A stretch of DNA of 64,000 nucleotides, taken from contig JABSOY010000007.1 of assembly GCA_013215385.1 (NCBI GenBank), forward strand, positions 124,001 through 188,000. The letters are read 5' to 3'. A program made the position numbers and the translations under genes. Position 1 is the stretch's first letter; every line of letters starts with the position of its first letter. This DNA comes from Colwellia sp. (GTDB lineage Bacteria; Pseudomonadota; Gammaproteobacteria; Enterobacterales; Alteromonadaceae). This document shows, piece after piece, positions 7,675 to 16,264 of this stretch. Below the pieces are notes generated by a model. That model searched no databases. It worked only from the letters and a program-made list of their open reading frames with translations, and had not been told where the DNA came from.

Positions 7675-8403
7675 TTAACACTTAAATTGATTTGAAAAAT
7701 TTCGGCTAATATTCAAAGGCGTCTGCATATCTTTCATATAAGCTAACATTTGTTCATTCTCCGTATTTTTTATGTAATCTAATTGGTCGGTATTTATGAT
7801 GGTGCTCCGATGGATTTGTTTGAAATATTCTGGATCTAGTTGTTTTATGATTGTTTTTAATGGTGTTTTCATTAATGATTCACGATCCTTGGTAACGACA
7901 GTAATATAGCGACCACTGGCTCTAAAACAGATAATATCTTTTATCTCGATAAACCAAAGTTTGTTGCCAATTTGTATTTTTAATTTTTTAAGGTAATGAT
8001 CGCCCGATACGTTTATTGGTGATTTTTTTTGCTCTAAATGTGCCACTCCTAAATGGCTCTTTATTCTTTCAATACAGTTTTTCATGCGTTGATTTGTATA
8101 CGGCTTTAATAGGTAATCTACAGCACCGGCTTCAAACGCCTGAATAGCGTACTGATCATATGCCGTAACAAAAATTACGTAACATTGATGAGTAATTTCT
8201 TGGATAACGTCGATACCAGACAAGCGTCCCATTTGAATATCTAAAAAGGCAACATCTGGTTTTAGCTCATTAATTAACATAAGCGCTTCAGTACCAGTCT
8301 CTGCTTCAGCAACAATATTGGCATCTGGCCAATTTACTTTTAACTTATTACGTAGGGTTATACGTAATATGTCTTCATCTTCGGCGATCAAAATAGTTGT
8401 CAT
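7675..8403 (-). CDS. LytTR-family response regulator (LytR/AlgR type)
   Basis: A 242-residue cytoplasmic regulator. The receiver covers residues 1-120 with acidic pocket AEDED, phosphoacceptor Asp55 (VAFLDIQMG), Thr80 (FVTAYD) and Lys100 (YLLKPY). The LytTR DNA-binding domain occupies about residues 135-240 (ICFRASGRYITVVTKDRESL, then FKQIHRSTIIN). It lies 30 nt downstream of the histidine kinase gene in the same operon and should be that kinase's partner. LytTR proteins bind direct repeats; I could not assign target sites with confidence. The stop codon lies in a 31-nt segment with a near copy at 2858-2888. Confidence 0.92.
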   Translation of the reverse strand: MTTILIAEDEDILRITLRNKLKVNWPDANIVAEAETGTEALMLINELKPDVAFLDIQMGRLSGIDVIQEITHQCYVIFVTAYDQYAIQAFEAGAVDYLLKPYTNQRMKNCIERIKSHLGVAHLEQKKSPINVSGDHYLKKLKIQIGNKLWFIEIKDIICFRASGRYITVVTKDRESLMKTPLKTIIKQLDPEYFKQIHRSTIINTDQLDYIKNTENEQMLAYMKDMQTPLNISRNFSNQFKC

Positions 8404-8433
8404 AATTAGGTCCCTGCAACTTTATTGTATAAT

Positions 8434-9510
8434 TTATTCATCATTAATAGGGATTTCAAGCATAGCTACAGTTTTGCCACTGTTTGTGGCTTCTATAGAG
8501 AAAGATGCTTTATCGCCATACGTCAAGCCAATACGAGCTTTAAGGTTGCTCAGGCCTGTTCCTTGCGATTTGTCATTATATAAACCTATGTTATCAATAA
8601 CAGTGGTTGTTAAACGTCCATTTCCCAAAACTTCAGATGAGACTGTTATTTGCCCGCTACCATCTTTTTTCTCAACACCATGTTTAATAGCGTTCTCTAC
8701 CAATGTTAATAGGGACATAGGCAATATTAAGTATTGATAGTGTACTTTGGGAATATTCACCTCAAAGTCAAACCTGCCAGAGAAACGTATTCGTTGGATA
8801 TTAAGATAACGCTTTATCATTTCTTGCTCCTCCTCTAGGGTGACATATTTTTTCCTGAATAAAGGAACGGTTGAGCGCAAATATTCAGTCAACTCTTCTA
8901 ATAGAATTTGAGCTTTTTCAGGTGCAATGTCTATAAGCCCATGTAAGCTCGCCAGTGTATTGAAAAAGAAATGCGGCTCTATCTGGGCTTGCAACAACTG
9001 CAGCTCCATTTCAGCACGTTGACGTTCTGCAGAGTGCTCTTTAACTTCTTTTTTTAACATCTGAAATCTAGGTAAAATCTCTCTTTTTTGTACATAAAGA
9101 ACAAGCAATATTGCCCATACCGAAAATAACAATTGAGACGCTGAATAGATAAATGCATCAACTATCGGGGAAAACGTATTATTTACACCTTCAAATAAAA
9201 AGTAAACAAATGGTATGCTGATAATAATAGCTAATAAACCGACCAGAGTGACACGAAATATCGGCATCTGCTTTTCTGGACCCAGTGACAACAGTAAATA
9301 TGAAAAAATCAATGAAAAACCAAAAACATTAAATGCCTGAAAATATCCTAAAAAGCTTGTATAGAAATTATCAAAGTTAGAATCAAAGTAATAAACTAAA
9401 TATAAAGCTTTTAGTAAAGCACAGACACTATTAATCGTGACAATAGTAAGAATATTTTTTAGTGTCATCATTGAGAATACAGTTTTAATCGAGTTAAATC
9501 CTATCGACAT
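8434..9510 (-). CDS. LytS/YehU-type sensor histidine kinase
   Basis: A 358-residue inner-membrane kinase. The N-terminal ~145 residues hold several hydrophobic segments (about four) with short loops. A coiled coil rich in Glu and Arg follows, then the His_kinase motif QIEPHFFFNTLASLHGL with the phosphoacceptor His. The ATPase core has the N-box LVENAIKHGVEKK and G-box GTGLSNLKARI. The membrane part has no recognisable named sensor domain; the signal is unknown. AAGG lies upstream of the ATG. It forms an operon with the LytTR regulator at 7675-8403. Confidence 0.9.
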   Translation of the reverse strand: MSIGFNSIKTVFSMMTLKNILTIVTINSVCALLKALYLVYYFDSNFDNFYTSFLGYFQAFNVFGFSLIFSYLLLSLGPEKQMPIFRVTLVGLLAIIISIPFVYFLFEGVNNTFSPIVDAFIYSASQLLFSVWAILLVLYVQKREILPRFQMLKKEVKEHSAERQRAEMELQLLQAQIEPHFFFNTLASLHGLIDIAPEKAQILLEELTEYLRSTVPLFRKKYVTLEEEQEMIKRYLNIQRIRFSGRFDFEVNIPKVHYQYLILPMSLLTLVENAIKHGVEKKDGSGQITVSSEVLGNGRLTTTVIDNIGLYNDKSQGTGLSNLKARIGLTYGDKASFSIEATNSGKTVAMLEIPINDE

Positions 9511-9635
9511 AATTATTAACCTTGTGTAATTGATTTTAGTAACAACTGATATGAGAAAACCTTACCGATACAGACTTCCAAGCTGAGTTTGACCAAAATA
9601 AAATAGTCCGTGGTAGTGATTATTAAATCAATACA

Positions 9636-9674
9636 ACATAAGTGTAGCTTTTGATTTAAAACCTATACTTATGT
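9636..9674. repeat. Inverted repeat upstream of the LytS-type kinase gene
   Basis: ACATAAGTGTAG and CTATACTTATGT pair over 11 of 12 positions with a 15-nt loop, 126 nt upstream of the kinase start. It could be an operator or a terminator-like hairpin for whatever once lay upstream. There is no adjacent T-tract. Confidence 0.4.
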
Positions 9675-9745
9675 TTATTGTCGATAATAAAGAGTTGACT
9701 ATTTATGCCACTTTCAGGTTACGTAAATTAAGGAGAGATACTGCC

Positions 9746-9968
9746 ATGACTTTTCAACCAGCTTGCTACTCTAAACCTAATTCCCGAGTCATATCCTCAT
9801 TATGATCATGGTGAAGATAATATTATCTTCAATACCTATTCACCCGAAAGGTATGAACTCATCTATTCTAGTCCAGTTAATATATTGGCTATGCCAGTAC
9901 ATTCCAACCGAAATTGCAAACTCAATTTTTCTATTACTCCAATACCCGGCTTCATCATTTCCCTTTAA
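9746..9968 (+). pseudogene. Possible frameshifted small gene, function unknown
   Basis: AAGGAGAG at 9730-9737 precedes ATG at 9746, but that frame stops after about 19 codons. The frame shifted by one base is open from 9750 to the TAA at 9966-9968 and reads NQLATLNLIPESYPHYDHGE, then DNIIFNTYSPERYELIYSS, then PVNILAMPVHSN. Together they look like one protein of about 70 residues broken by a one-base change near the start. I recognise no family. It could also be a chance open frame. Confidence 0.3.
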
Positions 9969-10046
9969 AAACAACTAGTTAACCGTGATGGTGATGCGCT
10001 AGTAATAAATAATTTAATCATTTTATTCATTCTGAAATTGTAAAAT

Positions 10047-10072
10047 ATGGCACCTAAATAATTAGGTGCCAT
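10047..10072 (-). terminator. Terminator of the TonB-dependent receptor gene
   Basis: An 11-bp perfect stem (ATGGCACCTAA / TTAGGTGCCAT) with a 4-nt loop lies 31 nt past the receptor stop. On the minus strand it is followed by ATTTTAC. Confidence 0.8.
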
Positions 10073-10102
10073 TATAAGTTTGTCTGTTATTACAAATGTT
10101 GG

Positions 10103-13100
10103 TTAAAATTCATATGAAACCGAACCGAAATACATGCGGCCAAAGGTATCAAACAATCCACCTGAAGAACCAAGATAGTAGTTAGCTCCACCACTGTATG
10201 CATTTGGCATTTGTGGAGTTTTCTTGTCGAACAAGTTGTCAACGCCCACGTTAAGACTCAGATTATCGTCAATCTTATATGAAAAATTTACATCTGTGTA
10301 TAACATGGTCGGCGTTTCATGATGAGTCATTATTGATGGTGTGTTAGTTAACCTTGATTTTTGCTTACCAATAAAACGGGTAGAAATACCTAAACGCGAT
10401 CCTTGATAATCATAGCTAAGGTTGAGGCTAGATTTCCATTCTGGCGAGCCATAAAGACCGACAGTTGAGACAAGATCTAATGTTGGATCTGTTTGAATAT
10501 CGCGAGCAATTAGCTTTTGCGTAATACTGTTAATTGCAACTTCACCACCAAACACATCAAAACTGTAATTCATAATTATATCTAAACCACGAGTTCTGCG
10601 TTCATTTAAATTAAGTGTTTTAAGCGCGACATCGGTAATAACTCCGTTATCTTGACGTGTCAGCAAGTTACAGAATTGATTATCCAGTGATTCTTGCTCT
10701 GGACAAGAAGCTACGATTGTTCCTACGTTAAAAGAATCAATCATGTTTGAAAGTTTTATATCCCAGTAATCAAAGGTTATTTCAAAATTTTCAATGGCTG
10801 TTGGTGTAATAACAATACCTGCAGTTAAGGTATTAGCCGTTTCAACATCAAGCTCTTTATTACCTGAACTAACAACGTTACCCGGTTGATACCAACGCAT
10901 ATCACTGGTGGTTTCACCTTCTTCATTTACAAAAACATTAACTCCCATCTTCTTACAATTCTCTACAACGATAGCTTCTGCCGTTTTGATTTGGTTCTGG
11001 CTACAAGGCTGATATAACCAAGCAAATCCTTCGCTTTCTGTTGTAAACTGTTCATTGATATTTGGCGCCCGGGCAGACTTAGAACGTGATACACGAACCA
11101 TAACATCATCTGTTGGCTTCCAAACAGAACCAATATTCCAACTAGTGTTCGTACCAGCTTCACTATAACTTGATACTCGACCCGACAAGCTTACCTCTAA
11201 AGACTCAGCTAAAAATACATCAGAAAGTAGCGGAATGTTAGTTTCAAAAAAAGCTTCTTTTACATCATAGTTACCTATTACTGGCCGTGAGAGGGTATTC
11301 CATCCGCCTAAACCTTCACGATAAATTGGCGAGGGTGACGTTTCGCTTGTTTCTTTACGGTATTCTAGACCGGTAGAAAAATAAATCATACCTGCCCAGT
11401 TTTCGATGAGTTCACCACTGGTATTAAAATGCATTACACGTTGGGTTTGAGACTGTGACGAGGTGTGATCCACCTTCAAATAATCAACCAACTCATCAGA
11501 CATAGGTTGAAATACATTGTGTGGGATACAGTTACTGTAATTTTCACCTTCTCTTGCATACCAAGTTTCTTCTATTGATGCTCGACAAACTGCATTACCA
11601 TTTTCATCTTTAACTGAATCTAAACTGGCTTGCCAGCGATCTTCATAGAAATCATTTACTGTGGTGTCATCAGATGTTGACTTGCCGTACTGTCCGTAGA
11701 ACTCCCAACTCCAGCCATTTGCAAACTCCCCTTCAAGCGATGCAACCACTTGGAATAGCTCACGTTTGAAATCACTACCTGATAGTCCCATTTCAACGAA
11801 ATGACGGCCAAAAGGTAGATCAGTTACGCCATCTTCTACCATCAAGGTACTTAGCTCATCACTAATAAACGCATTATCAGCTGATAATAGAGTACTGCCG
11901 TAAACCGAATTTGGAAATACACGTGATTCAGACTTGGCCCTAGTGTATTTTGTATCCATCGAGAAATATAATTCGTTATCAAACTCATAGTTGAGGGTGT
12001 TGTTAAAAATTAGTTTTTCAACGGGTACTCTTAATCGCTGATAGTCATAAGAGCCTAACTGCTCACCACCTGCATCTGTTCTAACTCCCGTTAATCCTTG
12101 GTCTTTATCAAATAATTCACCACTTTCACCCAATCTAACAGGGCGCATTGAGCCATCGGCATTAAAGGTATAAGCGACACCACCAAGGTACACCACTGAA
12201 GTAGGGCTTGCTGTGACACTATAACGTTGACCTATTAGAAAGTTGGGGATATCGTCATTATTAATGTATTCAGTAATTTCTTCTGCAGTTAAACCTTGCG
12301 CTCTAAGTTGGTTTTTAAGTTCCGTATTAGCTGGGTTGTCAATATACTCCCAGTTAGAGTTGGTATAAGGGCGGTCTTTAGCGCTAATTTCATCTACTTC
12401 ATCGTAGGATACATAAAAGGTGGTATTACCCTTACCATTATTAAAGTTAAGACCATGGGTAAGGCTAAAGCCATGTTTATTACCATCACCTCTATCAGAA
12501 GTTCCACCGGAAATATTTAGCTGTGTACCTTCAAAATCCTTTGTCATAATGATGTTTACTACACCAGCAACAGCATCGGCACCGTAAATCGATGATGCAC
12601 CGCCAGTTAAAATCTCAATTCTTTCAATCAAGGCAGCAGGAATAGTACTCATATCAACCGTTGACTCCCCGGGAATAGAACCTACATGTCTGCGACCATT
12701 GATCAAAGTTAACGTACGTTTAGCTCCTTGACCACGCAAATCTTGCGAACTCATGCCAGCATTGCCGTTATAATTACTTGTATTGCCTGCTAAGCCTGGT
12801 GCCATAGAAGGAAGTTTATTAAGCAAGTCTGCTATGTCGGTTGCACCACTGGCTTTAATCAGGTCTTTACCAATAACGGTCACAGGAGAAGGTGATTCAG
12901 CACTGATGCTTAAAAGACGACTACCCGTTATTGATATGCGTTCTACCTCTTCTTGCTCTTCTTCAACGTCAGCAAATACGCTAAAAGATGGAATCATTAA
13001 TGCCACAGCAATAGCTGTAACTAAAGAACTCTTTTTATTAGCAAAAAGTAAAGTTGATGGTTTGCTCAAACACCGGTTTATTTTGAGTTTTTTGGTACTT

Positions 13101-13108
13101 GTTTTCAT
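10103..13108 (-). CDS. TonB-dependent outer-membrane receptor
   Basis: About 1001 residues, an energised outer-membrane importer. After a signal peptide (hydrophobic SSLVTAIAVALMIPSFSVFA, cleavage before DVEEE) the plug domain begins with ERISITGSRL and contains SPVTVIGKDLI, LRGQGAKRTLTLINGRRHVG and ERIEILTGGASSIYGADAVAG. The remaining ~800 residues form the beta-barrel, ending in the aromatic C-terminus SVSYEF. I chose ATG 13108 over the ATG at 13207 because it puts the signal peptide near the N-terminus and has GGGAA 5 nt upstream. It resembles the large carbohydrate/peptide-type receptors of Alteromonadales, but the ligand is unknown. Nearby secreted hydrolases do not fix the substrate. 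Confidence 0.93.
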   Translation of the reverse strand: MKTSTKKLKINRCLSKPSTLLFANKKSSLVTAIAVALMIPSFSVFADVEEEQEEVERISITGSRLLSISAESPSPVTVIGKDLIKASGATDIADLLNKLPSMAPGLAGNTSNYNGNAGMSSQDLRGQGAKRTLTLINGRRHVGSIPGESTVDMSTIPAALIERIEILTGGASSIYGADAVAGVVNIIMTKDFEGTQLNISGGTSDRGDGNKHGFSLTHGLNFNNGKGNTTFYVSYDEVDEISAKDRPYTNSNWEYIDNPANTELKNQLRAQGLTAEEITEYINNDDIPNFLIGQRYSVTASPTSVVYLGGVAYTFNADGSMRPVRLGESGELFDKDQGLTGVRTDAGGEQLGSYDYQRLRVPVEKLIFNNTLNYEFDNELYFSMDTKYTRAKSESRVFPNSVYGSTLLSADNAFISDELSTLMVEDGVTDLPFGRHFVEMGLSGSDFKRELFQVVASLEGEFANGWSWEFYGQYGKSTSDDTTVNDFYEDRWQASLDSVKDENGNAVCRASIEETWYAREGENYSNCIPHNVFQPMSDELVDYLKVDHTSSQSQTQRVMHFNTSGELIENWAGMIYFSTGLEYRKETSETSPSPIYREGLGGWNTLSRPVIGNYDVKEAFFETNIPLLSDVFLAESLEVSLSGRVSSYSEAGTNTSWNIGSVWKPTDDVMVRVSRSKSARAPNINEQFTTESEGFAWLYQPCSQNQIKTAEAIVVENCKKMGVNVFVNEEGETTSDMRWYQPGNVVSSGNKELDVETANTLTAGIVITPTAIENFEITFDYWDIKLSNMIDSFNVGTIVASCPEQESLDNQFCNLLTRQDNGVITDVALKTLNLNERRTRGLDIIMNYSFDVFGGEVAINSITQKLIARDIQTDPTLDLVSTVGLYGSPEWKSSLNLSYDYQGSRLGISTRFIGKQKSRLTNTPSIMTHHETPTMLYTDVNFSYKIDDNLSLNVGVDNLFDKKTPQMPNAYSGGANYYLGSSGGLFDTFGRMYFGSVSYEF

Positions 13109-13502
13109 TAAATTCCCATTATAATTATATTTTTTATGTTTTAAATTCGTACTATCTATACTCATCCTTGAATGAGTGCGTTGACGTTGTGTTACAACGT
13201 TCGCCATCGCATATAATCACATTGAAAATAGAGTTTTAACCATGCCGGTAATAAAGCGTTAATAATGAGTAATAAGAGGTAATAATTTTGCATTGAATGG
13301 CTGTACTAGTTGGTATAAGTGAACTATGAATTGATGAGAGTAAGTTATGCTTGGATTTATAAAGTTTATATTTATACATTGAAGCGCAGCGTATGCTAAA
13401 TAAAAGCCTTATAGGCAGATAAAGCAAGCTAGCTAAAAAACGGTGTATTTATAAAGCTCGCTCTTTAACTTGATAGAGACTCAACTTTATATATCTGCTT
13501 AA

Positions 13503-13532
13503 CAATAAAGAAGCCCTAGAGCTTCTTTATTG
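13503..13532 (-). terminator. Terminator after the sigma factor operon
   Basis: A 12-bp perfect stem (CAATAAAGAAGC / GCTTCTTTATTG) with a 6-nt loop lies 28 nt beyond the stop of the DUF4097-like gene. The remaining ~390 bp up to the receptor start hold only promoter-type AT-rich sequence. Confidence 0.7.
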
Positions 13533-13559
13533 AAAACATTTATTACACTGTATACAGGG

Positions 13560-14420
13560 CTACTTCCCTTTTCGGATATACAAATTACCACTGTAACTAA
13601 TTAATGATAACGCTTGTCCGCCACCATTAACCTTCGCCTGCATTATCCCGCCAAGCACGATTTTCTGTTTTTGACCTTTTTTGTATTTCTTGATTTCATC
13701 AACCACAATAAAGTCTTTATCTAGACCTGAAAACACTTCGCCTTGGTAAGTTTGTACATTTACATTAGCAGCAACGTTTTTTGCTAAAGTAATATCAACA
13801 TTCCCCATATGGCTTGTTAACGAAGATGGACTAGTCTGGGAAAAATCGATAAAACTAACAACAATATCAGTTCGTGCTGTTTCAGCAACAATGGGGCCTG
13901 AAATGTTTTTTGCGATGATCATACCTTGGTACGCTTCAAGCTCTAAACCGCCACTAATGCCATCAATATCGATATCCCCACCTTTATAAAGCTCTACGTC
14001 TATTGATGAGCGTTGTGGTACTTTAATAACTAAATCAACATGTTGATTTGAAACTTCACTGCTAATTTCTACTTTATTATTTTTCTCTTCAATCTGTAAT
14101 CGCATCGATTGGTTTTTAACACTCTTCAAGCCTTCTGTCGATCTTTGCGAATTATTTGGATTCTTTCTGGCCTTCACCTTTTTAAGATCTTTATCTTTAG
14201 CTAAAAAATTTGATGTTTTAGCACTTATTTCGATAGTATCTCCTGGGTAACCGACCAGAGTAATGCTGCCCCGATATACTTCAATATCAATTGAAACAGG
14301 CTCTCCGGGTTTAGATAAAACTAAGCTATAACTTTTTTCGGCAGCGTTTGCTACTTCAATACCGCCGGCAAGCATCGCTACTAATGTTAAAGGTAAAATT
14401 ACTGATAATTTCTTTTTCAT
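13560..14420 (-). CDS. Exported DUF4097-like beta-strand protein
   Basis: A 286-residue protein with a clear signal peptide (KKKLSVILPLTLVAMLAGGIEVANA). The body is a run of short beta repeats of the kind seen in DUF4097/'putative adhesin' proteins: SIDIEVYRGSITLVGYPGDT, SSIDVELYKGGDIDIDGISG and GMIIAKNISGPIVAETARTD. This suggests a right-handed beta-helix or sandwich. The role is unknown. It is the last gene of an operon with an ECF sigma factor and a membrane HEAT-like protein, an arrangement often seen for DUF4097 genes. That makes an envelope function under sigma control likely. Confidence 0.75.
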   Translation of the reverse strand: MKKKLSVILPLTLVAMLAGGIEVANAAEKSYSLVLSKPGEPVSIDIEVYRGSITLVGYPGDTIEISAKTSNFLAKDKDLKKVKARKNPNNSQRSTEGLKSVKNQSMRLQIEEKNNKVEISSEVSNQHVDLVIKVPQRSSIDVELYKGGDIDIDGISGGLELEAYQGMIIAKNISGPIVAETARTDIVVSFIDFSQTSPSSLTSHMGNVDITLAKNVAANVNVQTYQGEVFSGLDKDFIVVDEIKKYKKGQKQKIVLGGIMQAKVNGGGQALSLISYSGNLYIRKGK

Positions 14421-14441
14421 GGGTTACTCCTAAAGGTAAAA

Positions 14442-15278
14442 CTAAATATATGAAGCCATTGATTGCGCTTGAATGAATGCTTGAACTTCTGGTTTTAAAA
14501 GTTGTTGCTTTGCTTGTTCTGTTAATGATTTTTTAATATCGACAGAGCCATAGTTAAGTAATAAACGACACAGCTCTATTTGTACTAATAAATTTTCTTC
14601 GGCTATGGCCAAGGTCAAAAGCTGTTGTTCTGATGAAGAAAAAGACTTTAATTGCCCGAGACTATTTATGATTGCCAAACGTACTGAGGTGGATTTATCT
14701 CGCGCCAATACCACAATAAGTTGTTCGACTAATAAGGGGTTTGATAAATCAGTTTGCCGACTATAAGCAACCCCAGAAAGACGTTCACTTGCCGAGTCTT
14801 TTTGTAACATAGACATAGCTAACACTGTCGTTAAAGAGGAGATGTCTTGCTGTAAGCCACTGTACATTGCCTTATTTTGTTCGTTATTCGGCGCTTGACT
14901 TACATTCAACCCAAGCACAAAAACTAATGTTAGCGTGGCAAACTGGGCAATTGGCTTTGGCATCAACCAGCTTTTAACTGTAGCCATCAAAGATAAAGGC
15001 AGTTTGTCTTCAGAAGAACGATGTTCAATTTTTTGCTGCGTTATTTCATGTTGAGCACTTTGAGCGCTAGATAACATTTGATAAAAATTAGCATCTAATT
15101 TGTCTGACGGCATAAGCGACGGCTTCATGTCATTGCTCCATAACTGTTCAATAAACAGTAATTCTGCTTGCAACGGCTCATTTCCCTTAAGATAACTTTG
15201 CATCTCTGCACTTAGCTCAACGCTGTCATTATTGGCGAGTGAAGCAATTTTCCAATCGATAATTTCTTGATTTTTCAT
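14442..15278 (-). CDS. Membrane protein with HEAT-like C-terminus, candidate anti-sigma factor
   Basis: A 278-residue protein. The N-terminal ~100 residues (WKIASLANNDSVELSAEMQS) resemble the cytoplasmic part of zinc-less anti-sigma factors. One membrane segment lies near residues 110-127 (IAQFATLTLVFVLGLNVS). The C-terminal, presumably periplasmic part has HEAT-like helical repeats (VEQLIVVLARDKSTSVRLAI, then NSLGQLKSF, and later VQIELCRLLLNYGSVDIKKS). Its ATG overlaps the sigma factor stop (shared position 15278), so the two are translationally coupled. Position and topology suggest that it sequesters the sigma factor and senses an envelope signal; this is inference. Confidence 0.7.
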   Translation of the reverse strand: MKNQEIIDWKIASLANNDSVELSAEMQSYLKGNEPLQAELLFIEQLWSNDMKPSLMPSDKLDANFYQMLSSAQSAQHEITQQKIEHRSSEDKLPLSLMATVKSWLMPKPIAQFATLTLVFVLGLNVSQAPNNEQNKAMYSGLQQDISSLTTVLAMSMLQKDSASERLSGVAYSRQTDLSNPLLVEQLIVVLARDKSTSVRLAIINSLGQLKSFSSSEQQLLTLAIAEENLLVQIELCRLLLNYGSVDIKKSLTEQAKQQLLKPEVQAFIQAQSMASYI

Positions 15279-15826
15279 TAGCTATTATCTCCAACTAATT
15301 TTTGATAACTCATCTGTAGTTTATTCACCGCATTTCGCATACGTGACTTTAAGGTATTTAAATTGCAATCTAACAAGGTCGATATTTCTTGATAGTTCAA
15401 CTGCTGAAACCGGCTGAGTATTATAATTTCTCTATCTTGTGCAGAAATACTGGCTAAGGATTTATTAAAAATGGCATTTTGCTGCTTAGTTTCAAATTCT
15501 TCTGCTAAGGTTTGCTCATTAGTTAGTTCTTCATCGTCCATATCGCAGTTCAATGCTTGATTTTTATTTTTACGGTAATGCTCAGCTACCGTATTTCTGG
15601 CAATTCCATACATCCAAGATTTAAAGGTACTACTGCCACTGAAGCTACTGCGATAAGCGAGTACTCTCATGAAAGTTTCTTGCACTAAATCTTCACTTAA
15701 CGCGCGGTTATTACCTGTGCGTATAAAGTAATTAAAAAGTTGTACCTTATTATTTTCAAAAAGTGTCGCAAGTTTATTTAACTGCCCTGCTTTTACTTGA
15801 AACATAAGTTCTTTTTCATCGAACAT
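15278..15826 (-). CDS. ECF (sigma-70 family, group 4) RNA polymerase sigma factor
   Basis: A 182-residue sigma factor. Region 2 contains LFNYFIRTGNNRALSEDLVQ followed by ETFMRVLAYRSSF, with STFKSWMYGIARNTVAEHYR. Region 4 contains DREIIILSRFQQLNYQEIST and LLDCNLNTLKSRMRNAVNKL, the -35-binding helix-turn-helix. The normal length and the lack of regions 1 and 3 place it in the ECF class. It is first in the operon 15826-13560. AGGATTAATAACTTA precedes the ATG. Self-activation is likely, but I could not assign its promoter motif. Confidence 0.92.
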   Translation of the reverse strand: MFDEKELMFQVKAGQLNKLATLFENNKVQLFNYFIRTGNNRALSEDLVQETFMRVLAYRSSFSGSSTFKSWMYGIARNTVAEHYRKNKNQALNCDMDDEELTNEQTLAEEFETKQQNAIFNKSLASISAQDREIIILSRFQQLNYQEISTLLDCNLNTLKSRMRNAVNKLQMSYQKLVGDNS

Positions 15827-16030
15827 TAAGTTATTAATCCTATTACTCAGCGTTAACGTTAGGTTTTGCTGCTAATTTTTGTTTTGATAGTTATTAATAC
15901 GTGATTTATAGCAAAAGGTTGATAAATACTTTATTTATTTTTATAACTTTATTTATAAAGCAGTATTTTGTTGATTGATTAGGCAGGGCTTGTGATGGCA
16001 GCAGATAAAAAACCTGCGCAGTAATTCAAA

Positions 16031-16099
16031 GATGTTAGATGTTAGATGTTAGATGTTAGATGTTAGATGTTAGATGTTAGATGTTAGATGTTAGATGTT
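16031..16099. repeat. GATGTTA heptanucleotide tandem repeat (about 10 copies)
   Basis: Nine exact GATGTTA units (16031-16093) plus a partial GATGTT lie in the 438-bp gap between the sigma factor promoter side and the sulfatase stop. The tract is non-coding. It is a likely variable-number repeat. Confidence 0.95.
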
Positions 16100-16193
16100 T
16101 ATGACGAAGTTAACTACTGGCGCAGTCAAGGAATAAGATTGGATTTTTCAGCGAAAATAAACAATTTCAATCTTGCCCTTTCTAGCTTTTTTA

Positions 16194-16228
16194 ACGCCAA
16201 GATTACATCTCCTTGATAATCTTGGCGT
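16194..16228 (-). terminator. Strong hairpin downstream of the sulfatase gene
   Basis: A 12-bp perfect stem (ACGCCAAGATTA / TAATCTTGGCGT) with an 11-nt loop lies 37 nt past the sulfatase stop. No T-tract follows on the minus strand, so termination may be factor-assisted or the hairpin may stabilise the mRNA end. Confidence 0.5.
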
Positions 16229-16264
16229 ATTAATACCGGTAATAAAAATTGCAATACCTGAAAA

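Noticed and set aside
8318-8737. 139-codon plus-strand frame across the LytTR and kinase genes
   Set aside because: It runs opposite two well-supported genes and has no family features.
10963-11163. Small open frame inside the TonB receptor gene
   Set aside because: Same strand, different frame of a long clear gene; shadow.
13236-13427. Minus-strand open frame of 63 codons upstream of the TonB receptor gene
   Set aside because: It has no ribosome site, low-complexity composition and sits where the receptor promoter should be.
16031-16099. Heptanucleotide array considered as a CRISPR
   Set aside because: The units are 7 bp and contiguous with no spacers, and no cas gene is nearby.
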